Positions 1 through 9,023 of a DNA stretch of 16,353 nucleotides are shown in pieces. Made by a program: the position numbers and the translations under genes. Origin of the DNA: FW021-bin31 sp964478125 (GTDB lineage: Bacteria > Bacteroidota > Bacteroidia > Chitinophagales > Chitinophagaceae). Each line of letters starts with the position of its first letter. Within the stretch, counting starts at the first letter, position 1. The notes under the pieces were generated by a model. The model was given only the letters and a program-made list of their open reading frames with translations, had not been told where the DNA came from and ran no database searches. The stretch spans positions 1 through 16,353 of the forward strand of contig CAYZGR010000069.1 of assembly GCA_964478125.1 (NCBI GenBank), written 5' to 3'.

Positions 1-3
1 ATA

Positions 4-15
4 TCTTAAAGAACA
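4..15 (-). promoter_or_regulatory. boxA-like antitermination element in probable rRNA leader
   Basis: Read on the minus strand this is TGTTCTTTAAGA, which differs from the E. coli rRNA boxA (TGCTCTTTAACA) at two positions. It lies about 22 bases downstream of the expected start of the consensus promoter at 44-74. Together they resemble the leader of a ribosomal RNA operon running leftwards out of the window. The motif match is seen directly. The rRNA identity is inferred, because no rRNA sequence is inside the window. Confidence 0.5.
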
Positions 16-43
16 TTCGCCGACCCTACTGCCAACGCGGCTG

Positions 44-74
44 CAAAGGTATGCCTATATTTTATGTTTTCAAA
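44..74 (-). promoter_or_regulatory. Exact-consensus Bacteroidota promoter, probably of an rRNA operon
   Basis: On the minus strand the sequence reads TTTG (71-74), 19 bases, then TACCTTTG (44-51). This matches the Bacteroidota sigma-A consensus (TTTG at -33, TANNTTTG at -7) at every defined position. Transcription should start near 36-40 and run left, off the window. A/T-rich tracts lie just upstream, as is common for strong stable-RNA promoters, and a boxA-like motif follows. No gene inside the window is served by this promoter. An rRNA operon is the best guess; a strong tRNA or mRNA promoter is the alternative. Confidence 0.8.
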
Positions 75-100
75 AAAGTTTCTGAAAAAATTTTTCAAAC
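71..100 (-). terminator. Weak A/T-rich hairpin with T tract downstream of the RND operon
   Basis: On the minus strand, arms GTTTGAAAAA and TTTTTCAGAAAC fold with a two-base bulge (78-100) and are followed by six T residues (72-77). This could end the efflux operon, whose last stop codon is at 146. The stem has few G/C pairs, and the T tract overlaps the -33 box of the leftward promoter. It may instead act as an AT-rich upstream element for that promoter. Confidence 0.3.
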
Positions 101-145
101 GTTTTTCCAGGTAATCAAAGAACCCCCTTCAAACGGAAATGAACC

Positions 146-3100
146 CTACTGCCCGCCCTTTTCTTTATTCATATTAGCCAGCGCATTCACTACGGCCGCA
201 CTCTTGGTTAAACGCTGCTTTCCAAGCGTGAATCTGGAAATGACCACATACAAAACAGGTACCGAGAAAATTCCCACCAAGGTTGCAGCAAGCATACCTC
301 CTAAAACAGTAAACCCGATATTTACACGGGAGGCGGCACCGGCGCCGGTAGCCACGCACAAAGGCAGTATCCCAAAGATAAAAGCAAAGGAGGTCATTAA
401 TATAGGCCGGAAACGCAGTTTTACCGCTTCTAAAGTAGCCGGAATCACCGCCATGCCGTTATCTACCCGGTCCTTACAGAATTCCACAATCAGAATGGCA
501 TTTTTAGCCGCTAACCCGATAAGCGTAATTAACCCGATCTGTGAATATACACTGTTTTGTTGACCTGTAAGAGCCAACGCAATAATGGAACCAAATAAAG
601 CTACCGGTACGGCCAGCAAAACAGAAAAAGGAACCGACCAGCTTTCATACAAAGCAGTAAGCAAAAGGAATACAAAAACTATGGATAACATGAAAATCAT
701 GATGGTCTTATTCCCCGCTTCTACCTCTTGTAAAGAAATATTGGACCATTCATAGCCAAAATTGGCAGGTAAAGTCTCTGCGGCAACTTCCTTCAAGGCA
801 TCCATAGCTTCTCCACTGCTATATCCCGGGGCTGCATTACCGCTAATGGTCTCTGCCCGATATAAATTAAAGTGATTAATAACCGGGGGACCTGACGTAG
901 GCTCTGTAGTAGTAACGGCGCTAAGGGGTACCATCTTTCCCCTGTTGTTGCTTACGTAAAAATGAGACAGGTCGTTAATATTGCTCCGAAACGAAGAGTC
1001 GGCCTGTAGCATGACCCTGTAATTACGTCCAAACCGGGTAAAGTCATTCACATAAGCCCCGCCCAGAAAGGCGCCAATGGTTTGAAAAACATCTCCAACG
1101 GCAACCCCCATCCGTTTGCACTTTTCCCGATCTACAGTTAATTTATATTGAGGAGTCGACGCTGTAAAAAAGGAATAAGCACGGCCGATTTCCGGACGCT
1201 GATTAGCCTTTTGTATAAAACTTTGCAGAACCCGATTGAACTCCTGGATGTCGGTACCGGACCTTTGTTCCAATACAAAAGAAAACCCGGAGCTGGTTCC
1301 AAAACCGCGAAGGGTGGGTGATGGGATAACAATTATTTGTGCATCTTTAAAGCCGGCAAGGCGTTGCTGTAACCGGCCCACAACAGTTCCCATATCCTGA
1401 CCGTGTTTATATCGCACGTCCCAGGGCTTTAGCGATACAAAATAGGTGGCTGCATTGGGCTTGATCGCACCGCCCCCGGCAATGTTTATTCCCGTAATAG
1501 CCATATAATGGGCTATGGCAGAATCCTTTCCGAGCATTTCATTGATCCTGGACGATACGGCTTGCGTACGTCCGGAGGCGGCGGCATCGGGTAATTCCAC
1601 CGAAATAATAAGTCCTCCCATATCTTCCTGCGGAATAAACGTTGTAGGTACTTTTATAAAAAAGTAGTAGGTAACCGCAAACATGACCAACAATCCCGCA
1701 AGGATCAAAGGTGCTTTCTTGATGGCCCACCGCACTCCATTACTATATCTCTCGGTACGCCTGACAAACCATTTATTAAAAAAATAGAAAAATTTATTAA
1801 GTCCCCGGGAACGTTTATTAAACTTTTCCGGTTTCAATAGCATAGCGCACAAGGCAGGTGTCAGGGATAAAGCAAGAAAGGCGGAAAGCAATACCGAAAA
1901 AGCAATCGTAAGTGCAAATTGCTGGTACAACCTGCCGCTTACGCCGGGAATAAAAGCGACCGGAACAAACACGGCTGCCAGGATGATACCAATAGCAATA
2001 ACGGGCGCCTGCACCTCCGACATAGCCCTATAAGTAGCGTCCCGGGGAGAAAGCTTCGTCACATCAATATGGTGCTGCACCGCCTCCACCACTACGATAG
2101 CGTCATCTACCACAATACCAATAGCCAGCACGAAACCAAACAGAGTCAAGGTATTTATGGAAAAGCCCAGCAAATAAAAGAAAATAAGCGCACCAATAAT
2201 AGATATGGGAATGACCAGAATGGGAATAATGGTAGCCCGCCAGTTCTCCAGAAAGATAAACACCACAAAAGCAACCAGCAAAAGCGCTATAAGAAGCGTT
2301 TCAACCACCTCATCTATAGACTTCTGGACAAAAGAGGTGGTTTCAAAAGGGACCACATATTCCACATCCGGCGGAAAAGATTTGGACAACACTTTCATTT
2401 TGTCGTTTACCCTTTCGGCTGTAGCCAACGCATTGGCCCCGGGTTCCAGATAGATGGCCATTCCTGTTCCCGTTTTGCCATCCACCTTGTTATCAATCCC
2501 ATAAAACTCCGATCCCATTCCAATACGTGCGATATCCTTCAGATGAACTGCAGATCCATTTTCAGGATTCGTAGCCACTATAATATTGCCAAACTGGTCC
2601 GGAGTGGATAGTCTTCCACTTACTTTCAAACTATATTCAAATGCCTGGTTGCTCTTAGCCGGAGGAGCCCCCACAATACCTGCAGGCACCTGACGGTTTT
2701 GTTCGGAAACCGCCCCGATAACCTGTGCGGGCGTAATACCCAAAGAAGCCATCTTATCCGGGTTCAACCAGATACGCATGCTGTAATTCCGGGCAAAAGC
2801 ATTTACATCTCCCACCCCTTCTACACGAGAAATTTCCGGAAGAATATTGATTTCCAGGTAGTTATCCAAAAAATTTCGATCATGACTCTCCTGAGGAGAT
2901 CGCAGCGCCATTACCATCAACATGTCGTTGGACCGCTTTCTAACGATTACACCGGTACGACTTACCTCTTCCGGCACGGAAGGCATAGCCAGGTTGACGC
3001 GGTTTTGCACATCTAATGCAGCAATATCCGGATCGGTTCCAATATTAAAGGTCACATTTATAGAACCCGAACCATCACTTGCACTGGTAGACTCCATATA

Positions 3101-3334
3101 CATTTCTCCCGGCGTACCATTGATCTGGTTCTCTATAGGCGTATTTACCGTCTCCTCCACCGTTTGAGCATCCGCACCTATAAAATTAGAACGTACAGAC
3201 ACCACCGGAGGAGCGATGTCCGGCAACTGCGCTACCGGTAAGTTAAACATGGAAATCAACCCCAGCAATACCAGTAAAATGGCAATGACTATGGTTGTAT
3301 TCTTCCTTTTTATGAAAGTTTTTGAAATTAACAT
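146..3334 (-). CDS. RND efflux pump, inner-membrane permease (HAE1/AcrB type)
   Basis: Proton-driven inner-membrane pump of a tripartite multidrug exporter. At 1062 residues it has the full length of the AcrB/MexB family. The first membrane helix is at about residues 13-32 and is followed by the usual periplasmic start (LPVAQLPDIAPP). The proton-relay aspartates are visible as D410/D411 in GIVVDDAIVVVE, equivalent to AcrB D407/D408. The relay lysine is K944 in GLAAKNAIL (AcrB K940). Two repeats of the fold are present with no break. It is the last gene of an operon: the adaptor stop lies 39 bases upstream. The ATG at 3334 starts directly at the conserved N-terminus, and no Shine-Dalgarno is seen. 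Drug or solvent export is expected from family; the actual substrate cannot be read from sequence. A metal-exporting CzcA-type pump is less likely given the HAE1-like motifs. Confidence 0.97.
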   Translation of the reverse strand: MLISKTFIKRKNTTIVIAILLVLLGLISMFNLPVAQLPDIAPPVVSVRSNFIGADAQTVEETVNTPIENQINGTPGEMYMESTSASDGSGSINVTFNIGTDPDIAALDVQNRVNLAMPSVPEEVSRTGVIVRKRSNDMLMVMALRSPQESHDRNFLDNYLEINILPEISRVEGVGDVNAFARNYSMRIWLNPDKMASLGITPAQVIGAVSEQNRQVPAGIVGAPPAKSNQAFEYSLKVSGRLSTPDQFGNIIVATNPENGSAVHLKDIARIGMGSEFYGIDNKVDGKTGTGMAIYLEPGANALATAERVNDKMKVLSKSFPPDVEYVVPFETTSFVQKSIDEVVETLLIALLLVAFVVFIFLENWRATIIPILVIPISIIGALIFFYLLGFSINTLTLFGFVLAIGIVVDDAIVVVEAVQHHIDVTKLSPRDATYRAMSEVQAPVIAIGIILAAVFVPVAFIPGVSGRLYQQFALTIAFSVLLSAFLALSLTPALCAMLLKPEKFNKRSRGLNKFFYFFNKWFVRRTERYSNGVRWAIKKAPLILAGLLVMFAVTYYFFIKVPTTFIPQEDMGGLIISVELPDAAASGRTQAVSSRINEMLGKDSAIAHYMAITGINIAGGGAIKPNAATYFVSLKPWDVRYKHGQDMGTVVGRLQQRLAGFKDAQIIVIPSPTLRGFGTSSGFSFVLEQRSGTDIQEFNRVLQSFIQKANQRPEIGRAYSFFTASTPQYKLTVDREKCKRMGVAVGDVFQTIGAFLGGAYVNDFTRFGRNYRVMLQADSSFRSNINDLSHFYVSNNRGKMVPLSAVTTTEPTSGPPVINHFNLYRAETISGNAAPGYSSGEAMDALKEVAAETLPANFGYEWSNISLQEVEAGNKTIMIFMLSIVFVFLLLTALYESWSVPFSVLLAVPVALFGSIIALALTGQQNSVYSQIGLITLIGLAAKNAILIVEFCKDRVDNGMAVIPATLEAVKLRFRPILMTSFAFIFGILPLCVATGAGAASRVNIGFTVLGGMLAATLVGIFSVPVLYVVISRFTLGKQRLTKSAAVVNALANMNKEKGGQ

Positions 3335-3373
3335 CTTGAAATATGGTTACTAAAAAAATAGATATATTTTAAC

Positions 3374-4531
3374 TTACTGTTGCAGGGAAGAATCGGAGGG
3401 GTTCCCACCCTTTTGTGTTTCCGGTTGAACCTGGACTTCCATTCCGGGTCTTACTTTTTTTAGACCCTCCACCACTATCCGGTCTCCCGGTTGAAGCCCC
3501 TTGATAATAAGGGTTTTATTACCTACTTCCGGTCCCGTTACAACACTTCTCGATTCTATTTTATTATCCTTATCCAAAACATACACGGCAGTTTCCGCAA
3601 GAATATGCACCAATGCAGTAGTAGGAACAGCTATTCCGTCAGAATCAGTTGGATGTTGTACCAAAACTACTGCACTCATTCCAGATTTGAGCATCCCTTT
3701 GTCATTGGGAAACTGGAGACGGATCTGAATGGAACCGGTGGTTTGATCCACCGCATTGTTCACCACCAGTAATTTTCCGTTCCGGTCGTAATCAGATCCA
3801 TCCGAAAATTGAAGAGAATAGGTTCTTTTAATAGCAGGATCTGTAAATTCGGCAATATCCGACTGGGGAATTTCAAAGTCCACATACATCGGATTCTCAT
3901 TAACGATGGTATTAATCAATGTTTGACCTGCACTCACCAGATCTCCCACTTTTACCTGAACAATACCAAGCTTACCACTTTCAGGCGCTATAATATGGGT
4001 ATGCCTTAAATCGGTAGCCGCACTTTCCACAGCGGCTTCGGCCGCTTTAAGATTCGCTTGTGCAGCTTCAACAGCCGTGGTGGCCTGATCTACAGTTTGC
4101 CTGGAAATGGCATCATGTTTCAATAAGTCCTGATACCTTTCCAAATCCCGTTGTTTTAAGGCCAGGGATGTTTTTACCTGTGCTAAATCGGCTTTTGCCC
4201 GGTCATAGGCCGCCTGGTAACGGCTTTTATCCAGTGCATAAAGCACCTGTCCCTTATGCACAAAGGAACCATCCTGAACTTTAATGGATTTCAGGTATCC
4301 ACTCACATCTGCACGCAGCTTTACGATGCTATAAGCTTCCAAAGTAGCTGCATATTCACGGGAGATCACATAGGATTGCGGTTCTATCGTTATAACATTC
4401 ACTACAGGCTTAGGCATACCGGCGCCTTGCATTGTCGCAGCAGACTGCTTTTTATTCCCGCCGCAAGAAACGAGCAGAAAGATTAATACAATTCCGAAAC
4501 TGCTATAGATCAGGCTTTTATTGGTCTTCAT
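3374..4531 (-). CDS. RND efflux periplasmic adaptor lipoprotein (membrane fusion protein)
   Basis: Adaptor linking the RND pump to the outer-membrane channel. The N-terminus is a lipoprotein signal: hydrophobic segment at residues 11-21 and lipobox LLVSC with the acylated cysteine at residue 23. Two half-lipoyl segments (about 72-102 and 178-210) flank an alanine/glutamine-rich coiled-coil hairpin (about 103-175). Beta-barrel and membrane-proximal domains follow (for example MYVDFEIPQ at about 215 and GLQPGDRIVVEGL at about 345). Length (385) is normal for AcrA/MexA proteins. It sits between the TolC-like gene (59 bases upstream) and the pump gene (39 bases downstream), all on the same strand, so co-transcription is very likely. 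Confidence 0.95.
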   Translation of the reverse strand: MKTNKSLIYSSFGIVLIFLLVSCGGNKKQSAATMQGAGMPKPVVNVITIEPQSYVISREYAATLEAYSIVKLRADVSGYLKSIKVQDGSFVHKGQVLYALDKSRYQAAYDRAKADLAQVKTSLALKQRDLERYQDLLKHDAISRQTVDQATTAVEAAQANLKAAEAAVESAATDLRHTHIIAPESGKLGIVQVKVGDLVSAGQTLINTIVNENPMYVDFEIPQSDIAEFTDPAIKRTYSLQFSDGSDYDRNGKLLVVNNAVDQTTGSIQIRLQFPNDKGMLKSGMSAVVLVQHPTDSDGIAVPTTALVHILAETAVYVLDKDNKIESRSVVTGPEVGNKTLIIKGLQPGDRIVVEGLKKVRPGMEVQVQPETQKGGNPSDSSLQQ

Positions 4532-4590
4532 GTATTCTTCAGTTAATAATAAATAAAATGGATTAGGGTCTATTTAGATAATTTGAGGTT

Positions 4591-6003
4591 CTACGGGTTT
4601 GCGGAATCCAGTCGTCCGGTCGCTTTTTGAAGCGCCACCCTGCTTATCATGGTATTCAAGAGCGCATCAATATAATCACTTTGAGCGCGTTGCAATTCAT
4701 TTTCCGCCGACAGCAGGTCTAAACTCGTGGCAACCCCTTTTTCATACTTATAGTTGATCCGCTCATAAACACCTTGCGTAAGTTCCATATTCTTTTTTTG
4801 AGTCTCCAGCTGATCCTTATTATTAAGATAATTTACGTAAGCCTGCCGGACTTCCACCTGGATCTGATCTGCCAGGTATTCAAGATCATTCTGAGATTGT
4901 TCTAAAGTGATCTGTGCCTGATTGGTCTGATGAATACGCTCCGTGCCGGAAAAAATGGGAAAAGACAAGTTGAGCCCCAAAGCGGAATTGCCAAACCCCC
5001 TACCATACAATTCTGAAAATTTGGTTCCGAAAAAGTTGTAACCGCCATTTAAGTATACCGACAAGGTAGGAAGAAAAGATGAACGGGTACTTTTCAGGCT
5101 TAACTTATCCAGATCAACCTGTACCTGTTGCATCCCATATTCCGGCCGGTCGGTAAGGTTAAAATTCAGCGGCTCGGCATGCTTCAGATCAGGGGAAAAA
5201 TCATCGACGGATTCTGTTAAAGATAAGGAGTCTTGCGGCGACATGCCTATCTGGAACTTCAAGACCTGAAGACTCAATGCCAATAAACGCTTTTGATTCT
5301 TCAACCCGGTATGAGCCGTATTAAATTGAGATTGGATCCGATTGACATCTACCGTTTCCGCTATCCCTACCTGATGTTTATTTTTTATATCATTCAAAGA
5401 TTTATTGAGTTGCCGGACATTGGATGTTGCCAGGCGGATGGCTTCCCTATTCACCAAAACATTGAAATAGGCTTTTTTCACAGCGGCTATGATTTCTGTC
5501 CTCGTTCGTTGCAAGGCTTTCACAGAAAGTTGTTGGAAAACTTTTGCCGCCTTCAGTCCGACAAAATAATTGTTGTTAAAGAGCGTTTGTGTAGCTTCTG
5601 CCGTTATAGAAGAGGTATATTTATTGCCAAACTGGACCGGAACTTTTTTCCCGGAAGACGGATCACTCAGATCGGGAATCAGGGAAGTCGGCAGTTTTAA
5701 ATTATCTACAAGGCTGCCTGAAATATTTACATGGGGAAGCAGTCTGCCGCGGGTCTCTCCTATCTGTTCTCTGGCCATTTTTTTATCCAGGCGTGCATTA
5801 ACCACATCATGCTGATGATCCAGGGCATAATTCACACATTGTTCCATATTGAATTGAAACGATTTTTGATCGTCCGGAGCAGATTGCCCTCTCACCACTA
5901 AGGAAAGCAGTGAAAAACAAGAGAAAGCCATCGTAATGAAAATTGTTTGCCGTACTATTGAAGCAACAGATCGTGAATCATTCTTTTTGAAAAGGGAAAA
6001 CAT
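4591..6003 (-). CDS. TolC-family outer-membrane efflux channel
   Basis: Outer-membrane channel of the tripartite pump and first gene of its operon. The ATG at 6003 gives 470 residues. A TTG three codons upstream (6012) is also in frame, but ATG places a basic start followed by a hydrophobic segment (residues 21-37) and a likely signal-peptidase site near residues 39-42 (GQSA). Two outer-membrane-efflux-protein repeats are visible, each with a long coiled-coil pair. The second ends with the typical YEKGVATSLDLLSAENEL segment near the C-terminus. The order channel-adaptor-pump differs from the adaptor-pump-channel order of classical proteobacterial operons. A perfect -7 box (TAACTTTG) lies 18 bases upstream of the ATG. 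Confidence 0.94.
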   Translation of the reverse strand: MFSLFKKNDSRSVASIVRQTIFITMAFSCFSLLSLVVRGQSAPDDQKSFQFNMEQCVNYALDHQHDVVNARLDKKMAREQIGETRGRLLPHVNISGSLVDNLKLPTSLIPDLSDPSSGKKVPVQFGNKYTSSITAEATQTLFNNNYFVGLKAAKVFQQLSVKALQRTRTEIIAAVKKAYFNVLVNREAIRLATSNVRQLNKSLNDIKNKHQVGIAETVDVNRIQSQFNTAHTGLKNQKRLLALSLQVLKFQIGMSPQDSLSLTESVDDFSPDLKHAEPLNFNLTDRPEYGMQQVQVDLDKLSLKSTRSSFLPTLSVYLNGGYNFFGTKFSELYGRGFGNSALGLNLSFPIFSGTERIHQTNQAQITLEQSQNDLEYLADQIQVEVRQAYVNYLNNKDQLETQKKNMELTQGVYERINYKYEKGVATSLDLLSAENELQRAQSDYIDALLNTMISRVALQKATGRLDSANP

Positions 6004-6020
6004 AGTTCTCAATTATCGCG

Positions 6021-6028
6021 CAAAGTTA
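6021..6028 (-). promoter_or_regulatory. -7 promoter box of the RND efflux operon
   Basis: Minus-strand TAACTTTG matches TANNTTTG exactly. No TTTG is found at the expected -33 spacing, so the promoter may need an activator or may be weak. The expected start, about 6 bases downstream, leaves a leader of roughly 10-14 bases before the ATG at 6003. No regulator gene lies next to the operon. Confidence 0.5.
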
Positions 6029-6135
6029 AGATTATAGGTTCGCTCCATACCGCTTCTATGATAAACGGTTAACGGATTTTGATAAAAGGAGTAAGGTATT
6101 TGTTTTCCATTACGATTCTTGTCAAGTCCAGGAAT

Positions 6136-8013
6136 TTATTTTCGCTCCTCCAGCTCCAGCCAGCGGGATTCCATGTTCTCCAACTGCACCGTAATCTGAC
6201 CTATTCTTTCAGAAACTTGTTGCAACTTTTCATAAGGCAAGCCGGGGTCTGTCAGCCGTTTGGTAAGTTCCGCTTTTTCAGCTTCCAGCCGGGGCAGGTC
6301 TTTCTCCAGTTGTCTCAGTTCACGTTGTTCGTTATATGATAATTTCTTCCTTTCCGTTTCCCAAGAAGCTTTCGGGTTTTTCTTTCCTTCATCTTCCTGT
6401 CTTTGTTTTTTCTCTTCATGCGCTTCCTCTGCTGCGGCTATCCTGTATTGGGAATAATTTCCCGGGAAATCGCGGATTTTTCCTTCTCCCTCGAATACAA
6501 ACAAATGGTCAATCAACCGGTCCATAAAATACCGGTCGTGGGAAACAAGGATCACGCAACCCGGAAAGTTTTCCAAAAAATCTTCCAAAACCTGAAGGGT
6601 TTCAATATCCAGATCATTGGTCGGCTCATCCAGGATCAGAAAATTAGGGTTACGGAACAATACGGATAACAATTGCAGCCTTTTTTTCTCCCCGCCGCTC
6701 AACCTGGAAATATAAGTGTACTGCTGCTCGGGAGTGAACAGGAAACGAGTAAGGAATTCAGAGGCGCTGACCATGCCACCATCCGCAAGCGGAAAATTTT
6801 CTGCGATATGTTTTACCCAGTCAATGACCCTTTCATCCTCCTTAAGGTGCAATCCCTGCTGATGATAATAGCCGAAGGTTACCGTCTCTCCAATATTAAC
6901 TTTTCCGGAATCCGGCTTTTCTATCCCCTGGATGATATTTAAAAAGGTGGATTTGCCCACTCCATTTTTACCAATAATGCCAACCCGCTCTCCTTTCTTA
7001 AAAATATAATCGAAGCCATCCAGCAACAATTTACCTCCAAAAGACTTTCTCACTTTCTTTAACTCAAGGATCTTCCCGCCGAGCCGTGTCATTTTTACGC
7101 CCAGGGAAAGGCCGGGATCTGTATCCTTTTCGGAAGCCTTTTCTTTTACTTTATGGAAAGCATCTATACGAGATTTGGCCTTTGTTCCGCGTGCACGCGG
7201 CTGGCGACGCATCCAATCCAGCTCCTTGCGATATAAATTCCGGGCCTTTTCGCGGGAAGCGCTCTCTATTTCCAGCCGGTGTTCTTTGTTTTCCAGGAAA
7301 CGTGTATAATTTCCCTTATGAATAAAGAGCCGCCCTTCATCAAGCTCCAGGATTTCGTTACAAACCTGATCAAGGAAATAACGATCATGGGTAACCAGCA
7401 ACAAAGTCATCTTTGCCACGCTCAGATATTCTTCCAGCCATTCTATCATCTTTACATCCAGATGGTTAGTAGGCTCATCCAGTATAAGAAGGGTATGTTG
7501 ATGATCAAATCCCACGTCTATCAACACCTTTGCAAGGGCTACTCTTTTTTTCTGTCCGCCCGAAAGTGTAGATACTTTTTGATCCAAAAAGGCGATACCG
7601 AGCTTTCCCAGGATCTCTTTTACCTTTGCTTCAAATTGCCAGGCATTCAGCTCATCCATCTCAGCCGCCAGCTCCGCCACCGCCACCTTATCTTCCCGAA
7701 CCGATTTTTCATACCGGTTAATAAGCTGCAATGTAGGATGATCATGCCCGAAAATATTCCGTGAAACTGTAGCCCCGCCCTCCAGTCGGGGCTGTTGATT
7801 CAAAAAAACAACCTGCACATCCTTATGTATCCAGACACTTCCTTCCTCCCCACCGTCCGCTCCCGCAATTATATTAAGCAGGGAAGACTTCCCCGAGCCA
7901 TTCTTCGCTACGATCGCTACTTTATCACCTTGCGAAATATGAAAAGATATATTCCGAAATAAGTTTTTTACGCCATAAGACTTGCTAAGTCCTTCTACCG
8001 ATAAATAATGCAT
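6136..8013 (-). CDS. uup: ABC-F family ATPase, Uup type
   Basis: Soluble ABC-F protein with two ATPase domains and no membrane domain. Numbering from the ATG at 8013 (625 residues): first Walker A GSGKSS at about 39-44, signature LSGGQ at about 150-154, Walker B/D-loop LDEPTNHLD at about 178-186; second Walker A GVGKST near 350, signature LSGGE at about 438-442, LDEPTNDLD at about 461-469. Both D-loops match ABC-F proteins. The C-terminal tail (about 530-625) is a charged coiled coil containing KKLSYNEQRELRQLE, typical of Uup rather than EttA. Family members act on ribosomes, or for Uup in DNA-junction and transposon-excision phenotypes; the role here is inferred. An in-frame TTG at 8022 would overlap the upstream trpS stop, so ATG is preferred. 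It follows trpS with one base between stop and start. Confidence 0.93.
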   Translation of the reverse strand: MHYLSVEGLSKSYGVKNLFRNISFHISQGDKVAIVAKNGSGKSSLLNIIAGADGGEEGSVWIHKDVQVVFLNQQPRLEGGATVSRNIFGHDHPTLQLINRYEKSVREDKVAVAELAAEMDELNAWQFEAKVKEILGKLGIAFLDQKVSTLSGGQKKRVALAKVLIDVGFDHQHTLLILDEPTNHLDVKMIEWLEEYLSVAKMTLLLVTHDRYFLDQVCNEILELDEGRLFIHKGNYTRFLENKEHRLEIESASREKARNLYRKELDWMRRQPRARGTKAKSRIDAFHKVKEKASEKDTDPGLSLGVKMTRLGGKILELKKVRKSFGGKLLLDGFDYIFKKGERVGIIGKNGVGKSTFLNIIQGIEKPDSGKVNIGETVTFGYYHQQGLHLKEDERVIDWVKHIAENFPLADGGMVSASEFLTRFLFTPEQQYTYISRLSGGEKKRLQLLSVLFRNPNFLILDEPTNDLDIETLQVLEDFLENFPGCVILVSHDRYFMDRLIDHLFVFEGEGKIRDFPGNYSQYRIAAAEEAHEEKKQRQEDEGKKNPKASWETERKKLSYNEQRELRQLEKDLPRLEAEKAELTKRLTDPGLPYEKLQQVSERIGQITVQLENMESRWLELEERK

Positions 8014-8014
8014 G

Positions 8015-9016
8015 TTAAACAATATATTGCAATCCCATCCGTCTTTTGGCCTCCTTTAATGTATCAGAGGCGGATTGACGCGCTTTTTCCCTTCCCTGTT
8101 TTATGATCTTTTTCAGATAATCGGTATCTTTTTGGATCTCAGCAGCCTTATCGCGAATGGGTCCTATAAAGCCGATAAGATCCTGCGCCAGTTGTTTCTT
8201 CATCTCTCCGTAACGAATGGAGCAATCCTGATAAGCTCTTTCATAATGTTGCAGTACCTCGGGAGAAGAGACCCATTTTAAAAGTGTAAAAAGGTTTTCG
8301 ATATATTCCGGTTTTTCCGTACGGGGTTCCGTAGGACCGGTGTCGGTTTTGGCCTTTTTCACTTTTCTCAGGATCTGTTCATCACTGTCGGCAAGGTAAA
8401 GCGTGGCGGATTCATGCTGGCTCTTGCTCATTTTTCCTTCCCCGTTAAGGCTGCCAATCTTGATCAGTTCTCCATTATCGCTGAATCCTTCCGGCTCGGG
8501 AAAAAGTTGACCGTACCTGTTATTAAACCGGGAGGCAAAATTACGCGCCATCTCAAGATGCTGCTGCTGGTCCCTCCCGACGGGAACTTTTTGAGCCCGA
8601 TGCAATAGAATATCGGCAGCCATTAAGACGGGATAGGTTAATAAGCCCGCATTAATATTGTCCTGGTGTTGTCTTATTTTCTCTTTGAAAGTAGGTACCT
8701 TCTCCAGCTCTCCCTTATATGCCAACATGTTCAACAGCAAATACAATTCTGATGTTTCAGGTACATCGCTTTGTACGTATAAAGTCACCTTCTCCGGATC
8801 AAGACCGGAAGCTATGTTTTCGGCCAGCACCCGAAATACATTCTCCTGTAAATGTTCGGGCTTCGGATGCGTGGTTAAAGAATGTAAATCAGCTACAAAA
8901 AAATAACAGTTATAGGAATTCTGCATTTTTACAAAATTACGAATGGCCCCAAAATAATTTCCCAAATGCAGAAACCCCGTGGGCCGGATACCGCTAACGA
9001 CGATCTCTTTTTCCAT
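8015..9016 (-). CDS. trpS: Tryptophan-tRNA ligase
   Basis: Charges tRNA-Trp with tryptophan in the cytoplasm. It is a class I synthetase of 333 residues, normal for bacterial TrpS. The HIGH-equivalent is in TGFLHLGNY (residues 13-21) and the KMSKS loop is intact at residues 195-199. The segment VPVGRDQQQHLEMAR (about 144-158) is characteristic of the tryptophan/tyrosine subgroup. The start ATG at 9016 is fixed by the conserved GIRPTG segment eight residues in. It is the first gene of a two-gene unit with uup: the minus-strand sequence reads TAA-C-ATG across the junction. A perfect -7 box lies only 8 bases upstream of the start codon, implying an extremely short leader. Confidence 0.97.
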   Translation of the reverse strand: MEKEIVVSGIRPTGFLHLGNYFGAIRNFVKMQNSYNCYFFVADLHSLTTHPKPEHLQENVFRVLAENIASGLDPEKVTLYVQSDVPETSELYLLLNMLAYKGELEKVPTFKEKIRQHQDNINAGLLTYPVLMAADILLHRAQKVPVGRDQQQHLEMARNFASRFNNRYGQLFPEPEGFSDNGELIKIGSLNGEGKMSKSQHESATLYLADSDEQILRKVKKAKTDTGPTEPRTEKPEYIENLFTLLKWVSSPEVLQHYERAYQDCSIRYGEMKKQLAQDLIGFIGPIRDKAAEIQKDTDYLKKIIKQGREKARQSASDTLKEAKRRMGLQYIV

Positions 9017-9023
9017 AGGAAGG

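Noticed and set aside
1919..2611. 230-codon plus-strand ORF inside the RND pump gene
   Set aside because: It lies antisense to the strongly conserved pump, with a composition rich in His/Asn/Gln/Arg and no recognisable domain; it is a shadow frame.
7279..7764. 161-codon plus-strand ORF opposite uup
   Set aside because: It covers the conserved ABC-F ATPase domain in antisense and shows no family motif or promoter.
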